A DNA stretch of 18,495 nucleotides from JBFHNV01 sp965365655. Lineage in GTDB: Bacteria; Pseudomonadota; Gammaproteobacteria; HK1. Under the pieces are notes generated by a model that worked only from the letters and a program-made list of their open reading frames with translations, was not told where the DNA came from and searched no databases. Position numbers and translations under genes: made by a program. The first letter of the stretch is position 1. Each line of letters starts with the position of its first letter. The stretch spans positions 1 to 18,495 of the forward strand of contig CBDUCN010000068.1 in NCBI GenBank assembly GCA_965365655.1. The letters are read 5' to 3'. Of the stretch, positions 1 through 9,277 are shown piece by piece.

Positions 1-508
1 GTCCTACGCGCGCGCCCTGAAGGCCTCGCTGCGCGAGGCGCCGGACGTCATCCTCATCGGCGAGATCCGTGATCGCACGACGATGGAGGCGGCGCTGGAG
101 CTCGCGAACACCGGCCACCTCGCCGTGTCCACGCTGCACGCGAACAACGCCAACCAGGCGATGGAGCGCGTGATCAACATGTTCCCGCAGGACCTGCACA
201 AGCAGCTCTTCATGGACCTGTCGCTGAACCTGCGCGGCGTGATCTCCCAGCGCCTGGTGCCGGACGTGAACGGCAAGCGCTGCGCGGCGCTGGAGGTCAT
301 GGTCAACACGCCGCACATCGCGGAGCTGATCCTCAAGGGCGAGATCGACGGCGTGAAGGAGGCCATGCAGGAGAGCTCGAGCCGCGGCATGCAGACCTTC
401 GACGACGCCCTCTACAATCTCTACAAGGAAGGGCGCGTCAGCCTCGACGAGGCGCTCAACAACGCCGACTCGCGGACCAACCTGGAGGCGAAGATCAACT
501 TCGGGTGA
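1..508 (+). CDS. pilU: Type IV pilus retraction-type ATPase PilU, C-terminal part (5' end outside window)
   Basis: This is the C-terminal half of a PilT/PilU twitching-motility ATPase, which acts on the cytoplasmic side of the type IV pilus machine and uses ATP to drive pilus retraction. The reading frame is open from base 2 and gives 168 residues before TGA. The Walker B region (APDVILIGEIRD, about residues 14-25) and the histidine box (STLHANNANQ) are present; the N-terminal domain and Walker A loop lie upstream of the window. The tail MDLSLNLRG-ISQRLVP and the ending GMQTFDDALYNLYKEGRVSLDEALNNADS resemble PilU more than PilT, whose tail differs (MLSESLQSVISQ). pilT commonly lies just upstream of pilU, but that cannot be checked here. 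The gene converges on an aldo/keto reductase 183 bp away, and I see no convincing terminator in that gap. Confidence 0.93.
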   Translation, partial: SYARALKASLREAPDVILIGEIRDRTTMEAALELANTGHLAVSTLHANNANQAMERVINMFPQDLHKQLFMDLSLNLRGVISQRLVPDVNGKRCAALEVMVNTPHIAELILKGEIDGVKEAMQESSSRGMQTFDDALYNLYKEGRVSLDEALNNADSRTNLEAKINFG

Positions 509-691
509 GACGGCCCCGTCGGAGGCCTTCGCGACCGTCTTTCACCGCAGGGCCGCACCGAGCGCAACGCAACACACGTGCCGTCACGCCGCTGCCTGGC
601 GCGCTCGCCCAGCGTGGACACGGAGTCGAAGCCGCCCCGCGATTCGCGACAGCCGTTCGGGCCGCCAGGGCCGTGACGTCGTCCTCCGGGC

Positions 692-1669
692 TCAGCCTGC
701 CTGGTCCTCGAGCCGGTCGGTGGCCGGGGCCGGGGTGCGCGACAGGGCGCTCAGCTCGTCGCGCAGCGCGGGCGTCATGTCGACCGCCTCCAGGGCCTCC
801 AGCGACGGCGCGAGCTGCTCCAGGCTGCGGGCGCCGACGATCGGGCAGGTCACGTCGGGGTGGGCCGCGACCCACGCCACCGCGAGGCTCACCGGGTGCA
901 CGCCCAGCGCGCGGGCCTTGCCGGTGAAGGCGGCGGCGGTCTCCAGCATCCACGCCTCGCGGTAGCGCGACTTGTACATCGCGTTGTCGACGATGCGCCC
1001 GGCGTCCGGGTTCTGCCCCGGCGCGTACTTGCCGCTCAGCAGGCCTCCGCCCACGGGGCTGTACGTGATCACGCCGAGCCCCTCCTCGCGGGCCAGCGGC
1101 AGGATCTCAGACTCGGCCTGGCGCTTCACCAGCGAGTACATCGGCTGGATCACGTCGAAGCGCGGCCAGCCCATGCGCGCGCTGACACCCAGGCTCTTCG
1201 CGACCTGCCACGCGGCGTAGTTGCTCGCGCCCAGGTACAGCACCTTGCCGTCGCTGACCAGCTTCTCGAGGGCGCGCAGCGTCTCCTCGACCGGCGTGTC
1301 GGGATCCCAGCGATGCATGAACAGCACGTCCAGCCGGTCCGTGCCCAGGCGCTCGAGGCTCGCCTCCACCGCGCGCAGCACGTGGCGGCGGTTGCCGCCC
1401 CGGGCGTTCACGTCGCTGCCCATCGGCGTGAAGCACTTCGACGTGATCACCAGCTCGTCGCGCTCGGAGCGCATCAGCGCGCCGAGAATCTTCTCCGCGG
1501 CGCCCCGGGTGTAGCCGTCGGCACAGTCGAAGAAGTTGATGCCCTTGTCCCGGCACGCCCGGAACATACGCTCCGACTCGCCCTCGTCGGCCTCGTTGCC
1601 GAAAGACATCGTGCCGAAGCACAGCGCAGACACCTTGACGCCGGTGCGCCCGAGCCACTTGTACTCCAC
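692..1669 (-). CDS. Aldo/keto reductase
   Basis: This is a 325-residue NADPH-dependent aldo/keto reductase of the TIM-barrel family, which reduces aldehydes or ketones in the cytoplasm; the substrate cannot be told from sequence. The catalytic tetrad is visible: Asp48 and Tyr53 (NFFDCADGYTRG), Lys78 (ITSKCF) and His119 (LFMHRWD). The N-terminus EYKWLGRTGVKVSALCFGTMSFG and the late GARSLEQL segment (NADP phosphate binding) are typical of the YhdN/AKR11-like bacterial group. I chose the GTG at 1667-1669 because GGAG lies 7 nt upstream and homologues begin at this point. The frame is open far upstream, but only as GC-rich noise. The gene diverges from the cupin gene, with 213 bp between them that must hold both promoters. 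Confidence 0.92.
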   Translation of the reverse strand: MEYKWLGRTGVKVSALCFGTMSFGNEADEGESERMFRACRDKGINFFDCADGYTRGAAEKILGALMRSERDELVITSKCFTPMGSDVNARGGNRRHVLRAVEASLERLGTDRLDVLFMHRWDPDTPVEETLRALEKLVSDGKVLYLGASNYAAWQVAKSLGVSARMGWPRFDVIQPMYSLVKRQAESEILPLAREEGLGVITYSPVGGGLLSGKYAPGQNPDAGRIVDNAMYKSRYREAWMLETAAAFTGKARALGVHPVSLAVAWVAAHPDVTCPIVGARSLEQLAPSLEALEAVDMTPALRDELSALSRTPAPATDRLEDQAG

Positions 1670-1882
1670 CTGGGATCTCCGCGATGTTCGATGCCGAGGC
1701 GGGAGGGTAACCGAAACCGGGTGTGCGTCCGATGCGTGCGCGGGCGCTGGCCGCGGGACGACGGCCGGCGCCGGCGCACCGTTGCGGTGCCGCGCGCGAG
1801 GCCGGCGGTCCCGCCGCGACGCGGCTTGATGCCCCGGACGGCCGGGAGCACCATCGCCGGCACGTCTGGCAGGAGCGGCGCG

Positions 1883-2209
1883 ATGTCCGGTACAGGGGCG
1901 GACTACCCGATCGAGAGGCGCATCACGGTGGCCGAGGCGCCGGGCCTGCGGGTGCGCGAGCTCGTGCTGTCCCGCGGCCAGTGCGTGCCGTGGCACTACC
2001 ACACGCGGATCACCGACACCTTCTTCTGCATGGAAGGGCCGATGCTCGTGCACACGCGCGATCCGCACGCGCGCCACGTGCTGCACCCGGGCGGCACGCT
2101 CGCGGTGGGGCCGGGCACGCCGCACCGGGTGACCGGCCTCGACGACGGCCCCTGCAGGTTCATGATCGTGCAGGGGGTCGGCACCTACGACTACGTCCCG
2201 GCGGAGTGA
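1883..2209 (+). CDS. Small cupin-domain protein
   Basis: This is a 108-residue single-domain cupin, a metal-binding beta-barrel; its function is not assignable. Cupin motif 1 is seen as G32-x5-H38-Y-H40-x4-D45-x6-G52, so an Asp stands where the usual Glu metal ligand sits. Motif 2 is GPGTPHRVTG, with His81. The spacing matches the classical motif exactly, so a metal site built from His38, His40, Asp45 and His81 is likely. ATG 1883 is preferred because AGGAG (1871-1875) lies 7 nt upstream; an in-frame ATG at 1829 has no ribosome site. It lies upstream of the peroxiredoxin on the same strand, but 269 bp separate them, so co-transcription is uncertain. It could be a small-molecule dioxygenase-like or sensor cupin. 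Confidence 0.85.
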   Translation: MSGTGADYPIERRITVAEAPGLRVRELVLSRGQCVPWHYHTRITDTFFCMEGPMLVHTRDPHARHVLHPGGTLAVGPGTPHRVTGLDDGPCRFMIVQGVGTYDYVPAE

Positions 2210-2478
2210 CGGAGCCGCGGGCGCCGTGCTTGGTGCACCCGCGCGACGGTGGATCAGGTGCGCGAGCTTGCCGTGGAGAAGGCCCGTACATGCGGCGAGC
2301 GCAGCAGAGGACTTCCGGCAGCGCAGGCGGGGCAGGGCGCGAGCACGCCGTCCGCGGCGGACACGGTGCGCCCGTGCGCGAGGAGCACCGCGGTCCGCGC
2401 ACACGCAAGGCCCTCGTGAACGGTCGATGGATGCGGGTTACCATGGCGCGCCCGACAACCACTACGGAGGATCCGAGC

Positions 2479-2937
2479 ATGCTGGAAGCCGGAAGCAAGG
2501 CTCCCGATTTCAAGCTCAAGAGTCACGAGGGCGAGGAGATCGCCCTGTCCCAGTACCGCGGCAAGTGGGTGGTGCTGCACACCTTCCCGCTCGCGTTCAC
2601 CGGCGGCTGAAGCAATCAGACTTCGACGTTCAACCGTGCGTTGACGAGGTTTGACGAGGTCGGCGCCCAGCTGCTGGGCATGAGCGTGGATTCGATGTTC
2701 GCGCTCAGGACGTGGGCGGTCGCGATGGGTGGGATCAAGCATCCGTTGCTGGCCGATTTCTGGCCGCACGGCGCCGCCGCCAGGTCGCTAGGGATCCTGA
2801 ACGAGGACAGCGGGGCCACGATGCGCACGCTGTTCATCATCGATCCCGAGGGCGTGGTGCGTCACAGCGAGCTGCACCAGGGCACGCTGCCGGACGTGAA
2901 CGCGGCGCTGGAGAAGCTGGCGAGCCTCAAGGGCTGA
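2479..2937 (+). CDS. Selenocysteine-containing peroxiredoxin (AhpC/TSA family), in-frame TGA at 2608-2610 read as Sec44
   Basis: This is a thioredoxin-fold peroxiredoxin that would reduce H2O2 or organic peroxides. ATG 2479 follows a strong GGAGG (2466-2470) with 8 nt spacing. The frame runs through one TGA (2608-2610) to a stop at 2935-2937, giving 152 residues. TGA is codon 44, in FPLAFTGG-[Sec]-SNQ, exactly the place of the peroxidatic Cys in the TxxC motif (family form FPLAFTGVC). The second half is normal peroxiredoxin: LLGMSVDS, HPLLADFWPHGAAARSLGI, ATMRTLFIIDPEGVVRH. There is no Cys anywhere, so Sec44 would be the only redox residue (1-Sec type). Reading TGA as a stop leaves 43 residues without an active site, and the second half has no ribosome site of its own. 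Sec-peroxiredoxins such as PrxU are known in bacteria. Alternatives are a nonsense mutation or a one-base sequencing error (TGC or TGT to TGA). Confidence 0.85.
2611..2661 (+). promoter_or_regulatory. Candidate bacterial SECIS element just after the in-frame TGA
   Basis: This hairpin lies within the coding sequence directly after TGA 2608-2610. The core stem is 2630-2634 (UCAAC) with 2640-2644 (GUUGA), closing loop CGUGC (2635-2639). U2629 is bulged, and below it G2628-C2645 and C2627-G2646 continue the stem. A lower stem pairs 2619-2625 (GACUUCG) with 2655-2661 (CGAGGUC), including one G-U. A bulged U in the stem and a GU in the loop are the features SelB needs in the E. coli fdhF element. 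The loop begins 24 nt after UGA, within the range known for bacterial SECIS. Codons in this stretch (AAT, ACT, CGT, TTG, AGG, TTT) are ones this genome rarely uses, which suggests selection on RNA structure. Confidence 0.65.
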
Positions 2938-3045
2938 CCGGTCGGGCGAAGGCGCGGTCCGCGGCGTGCCCGGTTGCATGCCGCAGCCGAAGGTCCCGCA
3001 GGGGGAACCGCGTCTTCCGGCGGCCTGCTGGCAGACAGGACCGGG

Positions 3046-3076
3046 GCGGGGACACATCCGCGCGATGTGTCCCCGC
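3046..3076. terminator. Perfect 13-bp palindrome between convergent genes (bidirectional terminator or REP-like element)
   Basis: The arms 3046-3058 and 3064-3076 are perfectly complementary (core GGGGACACATC / GATGTGTCCCC) around the 5-nt loop CGCGC. The palindrome sits between the converging ends of the peroxiredoxin (2937) and icd (3119). There is no T-run on either side, so intrinsic termination is not proven. It could equally be a dispersed palindromic repeat; similar GGGGACA-type palindromes occur in multiple copies in some proteobacterial genomes. Confidence 0.55.
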
Positions 3077-3081
3077 GTTGC

Positions 3082-3102
3082 CGCCCGCCGGCACGGCGGG
3101 CG
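3082..3102 (-). terminator. GC-rich hairpin downstream of icd
   Basis: CGCCCGCC (3082-3089) pairs perfectly with GGCGGGCG (3095-3102) around a 5-nt loop, 16 bp after the icd stop on the minus strand. It forms a tandem pair with the palindrome at 3046-3076. No U-tract follows. It is a plausible 3'-end stabiliser or terminator for icd. Confidence 0.4.
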
Positions 3103-3118
3103 CCAGATTCACGAGGTC

Positions 3119-5356
<2,238 letters not shown>

Positions 5357-5743
5357 CGGTACATCCCCTTCTGGTTTCATGACGTTCGCCCTGCCGCTCG
5401 CGCGGCAGGAGGCCTGGCGGCCGGCCCTCGTGACCCCGCGCGCGAGCGCGTCGTGGCGTGTGTTGCTGGAAACGGGCAGACCCTACGCTCGCGCGGGCTC
5501 TGCGGATCGTGCCCCGCCGGGCGGTTTGCGCGCCAACGCCGGGGTGCGCCCATTTTGAGCGATCTGGCGGCGGCTGTTTAGTGGCGCCTCGCGCCCGCGC
5601 GGCGGCGGGCCTGCGGCACGCGCCGTGCCCGGGCCCCGCGGGGGCCCGGGCGATCGGCCATGCCGGGCACGACTGCCGGGCGATCAAGGCCTTGCCGCCG
5701 CCGGGCCGCGCGTGACCGAGCCCCCCGGGAGGGGCGCAGCGGG
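5357..5743. other. Non-coding interval between serine hydrolase and icd
   Basis: These 387 bp hold no convincing gene. The interval contains the candidate icd promoter (5552-5580) and, nearer the serine hydrolase stop, two GC-rich hairpins. One pairs GCCCC (5720-5724) with GGGGC (5731-5735), 8 bp after the stop. The other pairs 5628-5637 (CCCGGGCCCC) with 5641-5650 (GGGGCCCGGG) around a 3-nt loop. CCGGGCGATC also occurs twice (about 5647 and 5682). The hairpins may terminate the hydrolase transcript, although no T-tract follows. Confidence 0.6.
5552..5580 (-). promoter_or_regulatory. Possible sigma70-type promoter for icd
   Basis: On the minus strand TAAACA (5580-5575) and CAAAAT (5557-5552) are separated by exactly 17 bp, each matching 4 of 6 consensus bases. 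They lie in the most AT-rich patch of the icd upstream region. The implied leader is about 190 nt. Both boxes are imperfect, so this is only a candidate. Confidence 0.3.
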
Positions 5744-6970
5744 TCAATCGACCACGGCCTGGTACACCAGCGAGCGCAGCTCGCGCCGGATGGGGTAGGT
5801 CGCCGAGGGCATGACCTGGGTCAGGAACAGGGCCACGATGTCCTCGCGCGGGTCGACCCAGAACGCGGTCGACGCGGCGCCGCCCCACGCGTACTCGCCG
5901 GCGGAGCACGCGGCCCGCGCGGCCGCGGGGTCCAGCACCACGGAGAATCCGAGGCCGAACCCGATGCCCTCGTAGCTGGTCTCGCTGTGCACGGGCGTTC
6001 CCATGCCGGCCAGGTCGGCGTTGCCGGGGAGGTGGTTCAGCGTCATCAGCTCGACCGTGCGCCGCCCGAGGATGCGCGCTCCGCCCAGCGCGCCCATGCC
6101 GCGCATCGCCTCGGCGAAGCGCAGGTAGTCGTGCGCGGTCGACACCAGGCCCCCGCCGCCCGAGAACAACGTGACGTCCCGCGCGTGCGACGCCCGCTCG
6201 TCGGGGCTTTCGGCGAGCTCCAGCCCGCCGTCGCGCGCGTTGAAGAGCGCGGCGAATCGCGGCAGCTGCCCTTCGCGCAGCGCGAAGCCGGTGTCGTCCA
6301 TGCCGAGCGGGTCGAGAACGCGCTCGCGCAGGACGCGGTCCAGCGCCTTGCCGGCGAGCACTTCGACGAGGCGGCCCAGCACGTCGGTGGAGACGCTGTA
6401 CTCCCAGCGCGTCCCGGGCTGCCAGCGCAACGGCATCGCGGCCAGTGCCCGCACCGTGTCCGCGAGCGTCGCGTCGTTGCGCCGCGAGAAGTCGATGCCG
6501 GCGGCGCGGTACATCGCACCGACCGGGCTGTCGTTGCGCGCGCCGTAGACCAGCCCCGAGGTGTGCGTCATCAGATGCCAGATCCGGATCGGGCCGGCGG
6601 CGGGCTCGGTGCGCATCGCGTCGCCGTCGCCGGCCAGCCACACCTGCGGATCGCCGAACTCCGGCAGGAAGCGCGACAGCGGATCGTCGAGCTGGAAGGC
6701 CGCTTCCTCGAAGAAGGTCATCGCGGCGGCCGTGACGACCGGCTTGGTCATCGAGTGGATCCGGAACACGGTGTCCTGCTGCACGGGGCGCCGTGTCGCG
6801 GGGTCCGCGAAGCCCGCGCAGCCCAGGTACGCGAGCCGGCCCCCGCGCATGACGGCGGTCAGGCAGCCGGGCAGCCTGCCGCTGTCGACGTAGCGCTCCA
6901 TCCACGGCGTGATCCGCGCGAGACGCCGGGCGCACAGACCCACCGATTCCGGCTCGACCGCTTCGAACAT
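5744..6970 (-). CDS. Serine hydrolase of the beta-lactamase / class C esterase family
   Basis: This is a 408-residue protein with the penicillin-binding-protein fold. The nucleophile motif S-x-x-K is Ser73-M-T-Lys76 (in HSMTKPV). The second motif is Tyr190-S-V (WEYSVSTDVLG, as in EstB-type esterases, replacing Y-x-N). A late WGGAAST-FWVDP block occupies the place of the third motif. This combination is typical of family VIII esterases and related hydrolases rather than true AmpC beta-lactamases; resistance should not be inferred. There is no clear signal peptide (MFEAVEPESVGLCARRLARI), so it is probably cytoplasmic. ATG 6970 follows GAGGAG with good spacing. It lies 77 bp downstream of the M48 protease on the same strand and could share its transcript. 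The substrate is unknown. Confidence 0.88.
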   Translation of the reverse strand: MFEAVEPESVGLCARRLARITPWMERYVDSGRLPGCLTAVMRGGRLAYLGCAGFADPATRRPVQQDTVFRIHSMTKPVVTAAAMTFFEEAAFQLDDPLSRFLPEFGDPQVWLAGDGDAMRTEPAAGPIRIWHLMTHTSGLVYGARNDSPVGAMYRAAGIDFSRRNDATLADTVRALAAMPLRWQPGTRWEYSVSTDVLGRLVEVLAGKALDRVLRERVLDPLGMDDTGFALREGQLPRFAALFNARDGGLELAESPDERASHARDVTLFSGGGGLVSTAHDYLRFAEAMRGMGALGGARILGRRTVELMTLNHLPGNADLAGMGTPVHSETSYEGIGFGLGFSVVLDPAAARAACSAGEYAWGGAASTAFWVDPREDIVALFLTQVMPSATYPIRRELRSLVYQAVVD

Positions 6971-7047
6971 CGTCTTCTCCTCAGGGCTCGGGAATCCATC
7001 GCGCCCAGCCGGTGTCCCGGCGGGCGTGGCGGGGAATTCACGAGCGT

Positions 7048-8052
7048 TCAGCCGCCCTCGATCGCCTGCACGCGCTCGCCGATGGACGGGTGGGTGGAAA
7101 GGTAGCGGGTCGCGCCGCCGTCGTCGCCGTGCTGCGCGGCGAGCCGTTGCAGTATCGCGGCGAAGTGCGAGGCGTCGACGCCGTTCGCGCGCATCCAGTC
7201 CAGCGCGTAGGCGTCAGCCTCGAACTCGAACGCGCGCGAGTAATGCTGCTCCACGAGGAACGTCGGGACGGACGCCGCGAGGCCCGTGATCGACGTGACG
7301 TCGCCCAGCAGCGTCGCGACCAGCAGCGCCGCGGCGGAGTTCTGCAGGATGGAGCGCATGATGTGGCGCCCGCGCACGTGGCCCAGCTCGTGCGCGATCA
7401 CGCTCATCAGCTCCTCGTCGTTGCCGGCCAGCGCGACCATCTCGTCGGTGAGCACGACGATGCCGGACGGCAACGCGAGCGCGTTCGCGCCCAGCGCGTC
7501 GGCGCCGCGCAGCTCCAGGCGCACCGGCTGGCCGACGTCCGCGCCGGCCGTCACCCGGTCGAACACGGCGCGCACCCGCGCCTGCTCCTGCGGGCCCAGC
7601 GCCGTCGGCGAGAGCAGCCGGCGGTCCAGCAGGTCCATCGCCTGGCGGCCCATCTCGGCCTCCATCGCGGGCGGCATGGCCTGGGCGGCGTGGCGCGCGA
7701 GGAACGGCAGCCCGTACTGGAACGAGGCCCACAGGAACGCGCCGGTGAGCAGCACCGCCGTCAGCGCCAGGCTCCAGCGGCGTTCCAGCGCGTGCAGCAG
7801 CCCGCCGCCGTCGGCGGCGAGCGCGGCGTCCACCGCGTCGTGATCCTCGGTCTCGCAGCGCGCGCCGTCGGGCAGGTAGAGATAGCGCGGCGAGGACCCG
7901 AGGCGCGCGGAGACCCGCACCTCGGTGCGGGGAAAGGACTGCGTCACGCCGTCGCCGTGGATGTGCACGCGGCCCGCCCCGTCGACGTGGACCTCTACCT
8001 CGTGCCCGGCGGAGCTGCGGCCGTCGAAGTAGCGCGCGGCGAAGCCGGTCAC
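7048..8052 (-). CDS. M48 family zinc metallopeptidase with N-terminal accessory domain and one membrane segment
   Basis: This is a 334-residue membrane-anchored protease. The zinc motif HELGH is at 221-225, and the third ligand is in EFEAD (Glu278). The C-terminal THPSIGERV block is typical of M48 (HtpX/Oma1-like) peptidases. Residues 1-90 form a small beta-rich N-terminal domain (YFDGRSSAGHEVEVHV) of the kind often found ahead of such peptidases. It is followed by one hydrophobic segment at about 93-118. A second hydrophobic stretch follows the HELGH helix. The start is GTG 8050-8052, which overlaps the DUF898 stop as GTGA, a 4-bp overlap that implies translational coupling. The open frame continues upstream only as a shadow of the DUF898 gene. 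It probably works with its DUF898 partner in the inner membrane; the substrates are unknown. Confidence 0.93.
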   Translation of the reverse strand: MTGFAARYFDGRSSAGHEVEVHVDGAGRVHIHGDGVTQSFPRTEVRVSARLGSSPRYLYLPDGARCETEDHDAVDAALAADGGGLLHALERRWSLALTAVLLTGAFLWASFQYGLPFLARHAAQAMPPAMEAEMGRQAMDLLDRRLLSPTALGPQEQARVRAVFDRVTAGADVGQPVRLELRGADALGANALALPSGIVVLTDEMVALAGNDEELMSVIAHELGHVRGRHIMRSILQNSAAALLVATLLGDVTSITGLAASVPTFLVEQHYSRAFEFEADAYALDWMRANGVDASHFAAILQRLAAQHGDDGGATRYLSTHPSIGERVQAIEGG

Positions 8053-9182
8053 AGGCCAAGGTCCAGGTCCAGCGCCTCGCCCAGCTCCTCGCCGGTCGCG
8101 GTCACCGCCTCGCGCTCCGCGGCGACGAAACGCTCGAGGTCGCCCGGCACCGCGAGCAGGCTGAAGCACGAGAGCTTGTAGCGCGTCATGCGCACCCGCG
8201 CCCACGGGATCAGCAGCCCCAGGCTCGCGACGATCGCGACGATGTTGGACGCCTGCAGCCAGATGATGCGGAACAGGTTCAGCCTGAGGTCGAAGGTCAC
8301 GTCCGCCGTGCGGGTGCGTTGCCAGACGTGGTTCGCGATCATCGCCTGCACCGCCGCGTTGAACACGACGACGGTGAGCAGGAACGCGCCGTAGCCGATC
8401 ACGAATGCGGCGGCGGCCAGCACATGAGCCCATTCGCCCCATTGCTCGGGGTCCAGCTGCTCGGCATTCACGCCCCCGGTCAGCACCGCGATGCCCACTC
8501 CCCCGCCCACCAGCGCGAGGATCACGGCCAGCATGATGCCGGAGTAGGCCAGGCTGCCGACGATGTACACGACGTAGAACCACCCGACCTCGCCCTCGAA
8601 GTGGAAAGGCGAGCGGCCGTAACGCGCGTTGTCGACGAAGAACTGCTTGCGCCGCCACGCGACGTAGGGGTAGGCGAGGCCGAAGGTGACGACGATCGCG
8701 AGCGTCCACAGGATGTAGACGCGAAACGCCTCCCAGTACCGGCCGTCGAAGTGGAAGCGCAGCCCGCGGTACGACGAGTAGCGCAGGTTGAAGCCGATGG
8801 CGCGTGTCACCACCCACGGAACCAGCGGCACGAGGGCGAGCGCGAGCAGGCCCGCGAGCAGCGGCTGGAAGACGGCGGCGGCCTGGTATGCGACGAACGC
8901 GCCCAGCACCAGCACGCGGCCCTTGAGGATGTTCAGCGGGTTCGCGGTGTACTCGAAGCTTCCGCCGGCGAGGCGCGCGTTGCCGTAGAAGTACTGCTTG
9001 TTGCGCACCTTCGCCCACGCCGAGTAGATGCCCAGCGTGAGCACGGTGAGTGCGACGTTGACGATCCAGATCCGGAAGTACTCGCCGGCCGCCCCGGTGA
9101 ACTCGAAGCCGTGGCGCGTGCGCTCCCCGGGCGCCGGCGTCCCGGCGGGCAGCGTCGGCGGGGCGCGGTCCGCACTGTCCAT
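8049..9182 (-). CDS. DUF898 (YjgN family) polytopic inner-membrane protein
   Basis: This 377-residue protein is related to E. coli YjgN and has no established function. Hydrophobic segments occur near 36-55, 91-125, 153-172, 201-235, 255-282 and 305-326. A unit recurs three times: an F-R-x-[WYI] membrane helix ending in a W-A-[KR]-V-R or V-A-W-R-R basic stretch (56-60, 174-178, 327-331), followed by an aromatic motif (KQYFYGNARLAGGSFEY; KQFFVDNARYGRSPFHFEG). This indicates internal triplication. The N-terminal about 30 residues are Pro-rich and cytoplasmic. ATG 9180-9182 lacks a clear ribosome site. It is coupled to the downstream M48 protease by a 4-bp overlap, a pairing seen in other proteobacteria. 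The gene starts 95 bp after the CoA-transferase ends. Confidence 0.88.
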   Translation of the reverse strand: MDSADRAPPTLPAGTPAPGERTRHGFEFTGAAGEYFRIWIVNVALTVLTLGIYSAWAKVRNKQYFYGNARLAGGSFEYTANPLNILKGRVLVLGAFVAYQAAAVFQPLLAGLLALALVPLVPWVVTRAIGFNLRYSSYRGLRFHFDGRYWEAFRVYILWTLAIVVTFGLAYPYVAWRRKQFFVDNARYGRSPFHFEGEVGWFYVVYIVGSLAYSGIMLAVILALVGGGVGIAVLTGGVNAEQLDPEQWGEWAHVLAAAAFVIGYGAFLLTVVVFNAAVQAMIANHVWQRTRTADVTFDLRLNLFRIIWLQASNIVAIVASLGLLIPWARVRMTRYKLSCFSLLAVPGDLERFVAAEREAVTATGEELGEALDLDLGL

Positions 9183-9277
9183 CAGGCGCCGCGCGGGCGC
9201 GCCCCCTTGCCGTCAGCCGCGCGCGCCGGCGCGAGGCCCCGGGGCCGGCGTCGCGGTCGAGGCCGCCGCATCGGCGA

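Noticed and set aside
1829..1882. Longer cupin start at ATG 1829
   Set aside because: There is no ribosome-binding sequence and the extra residues are not cupin-like; ATG 1883 has AGGAG at ideal spacing.
2608..2610. Reading the TGA as a true stop, making the peroxiredoxin a pseudogene
   Set aside because: The frame is intact on both sides, the TGA falls exactly on the catalytic Cys column, a SECIS-like hairpin follows, and no other damage is seen. It is kept as the main alternative, not the preferred reading.
5744..6970. AmpC beta-lactamase resistance gene
   Set aside because: The S-x-x-K is present, but the second motif is Y-S-V instead of Y-x-N, there is no KTG and no signal peptide; an esterase-type hydrolase is more likely.
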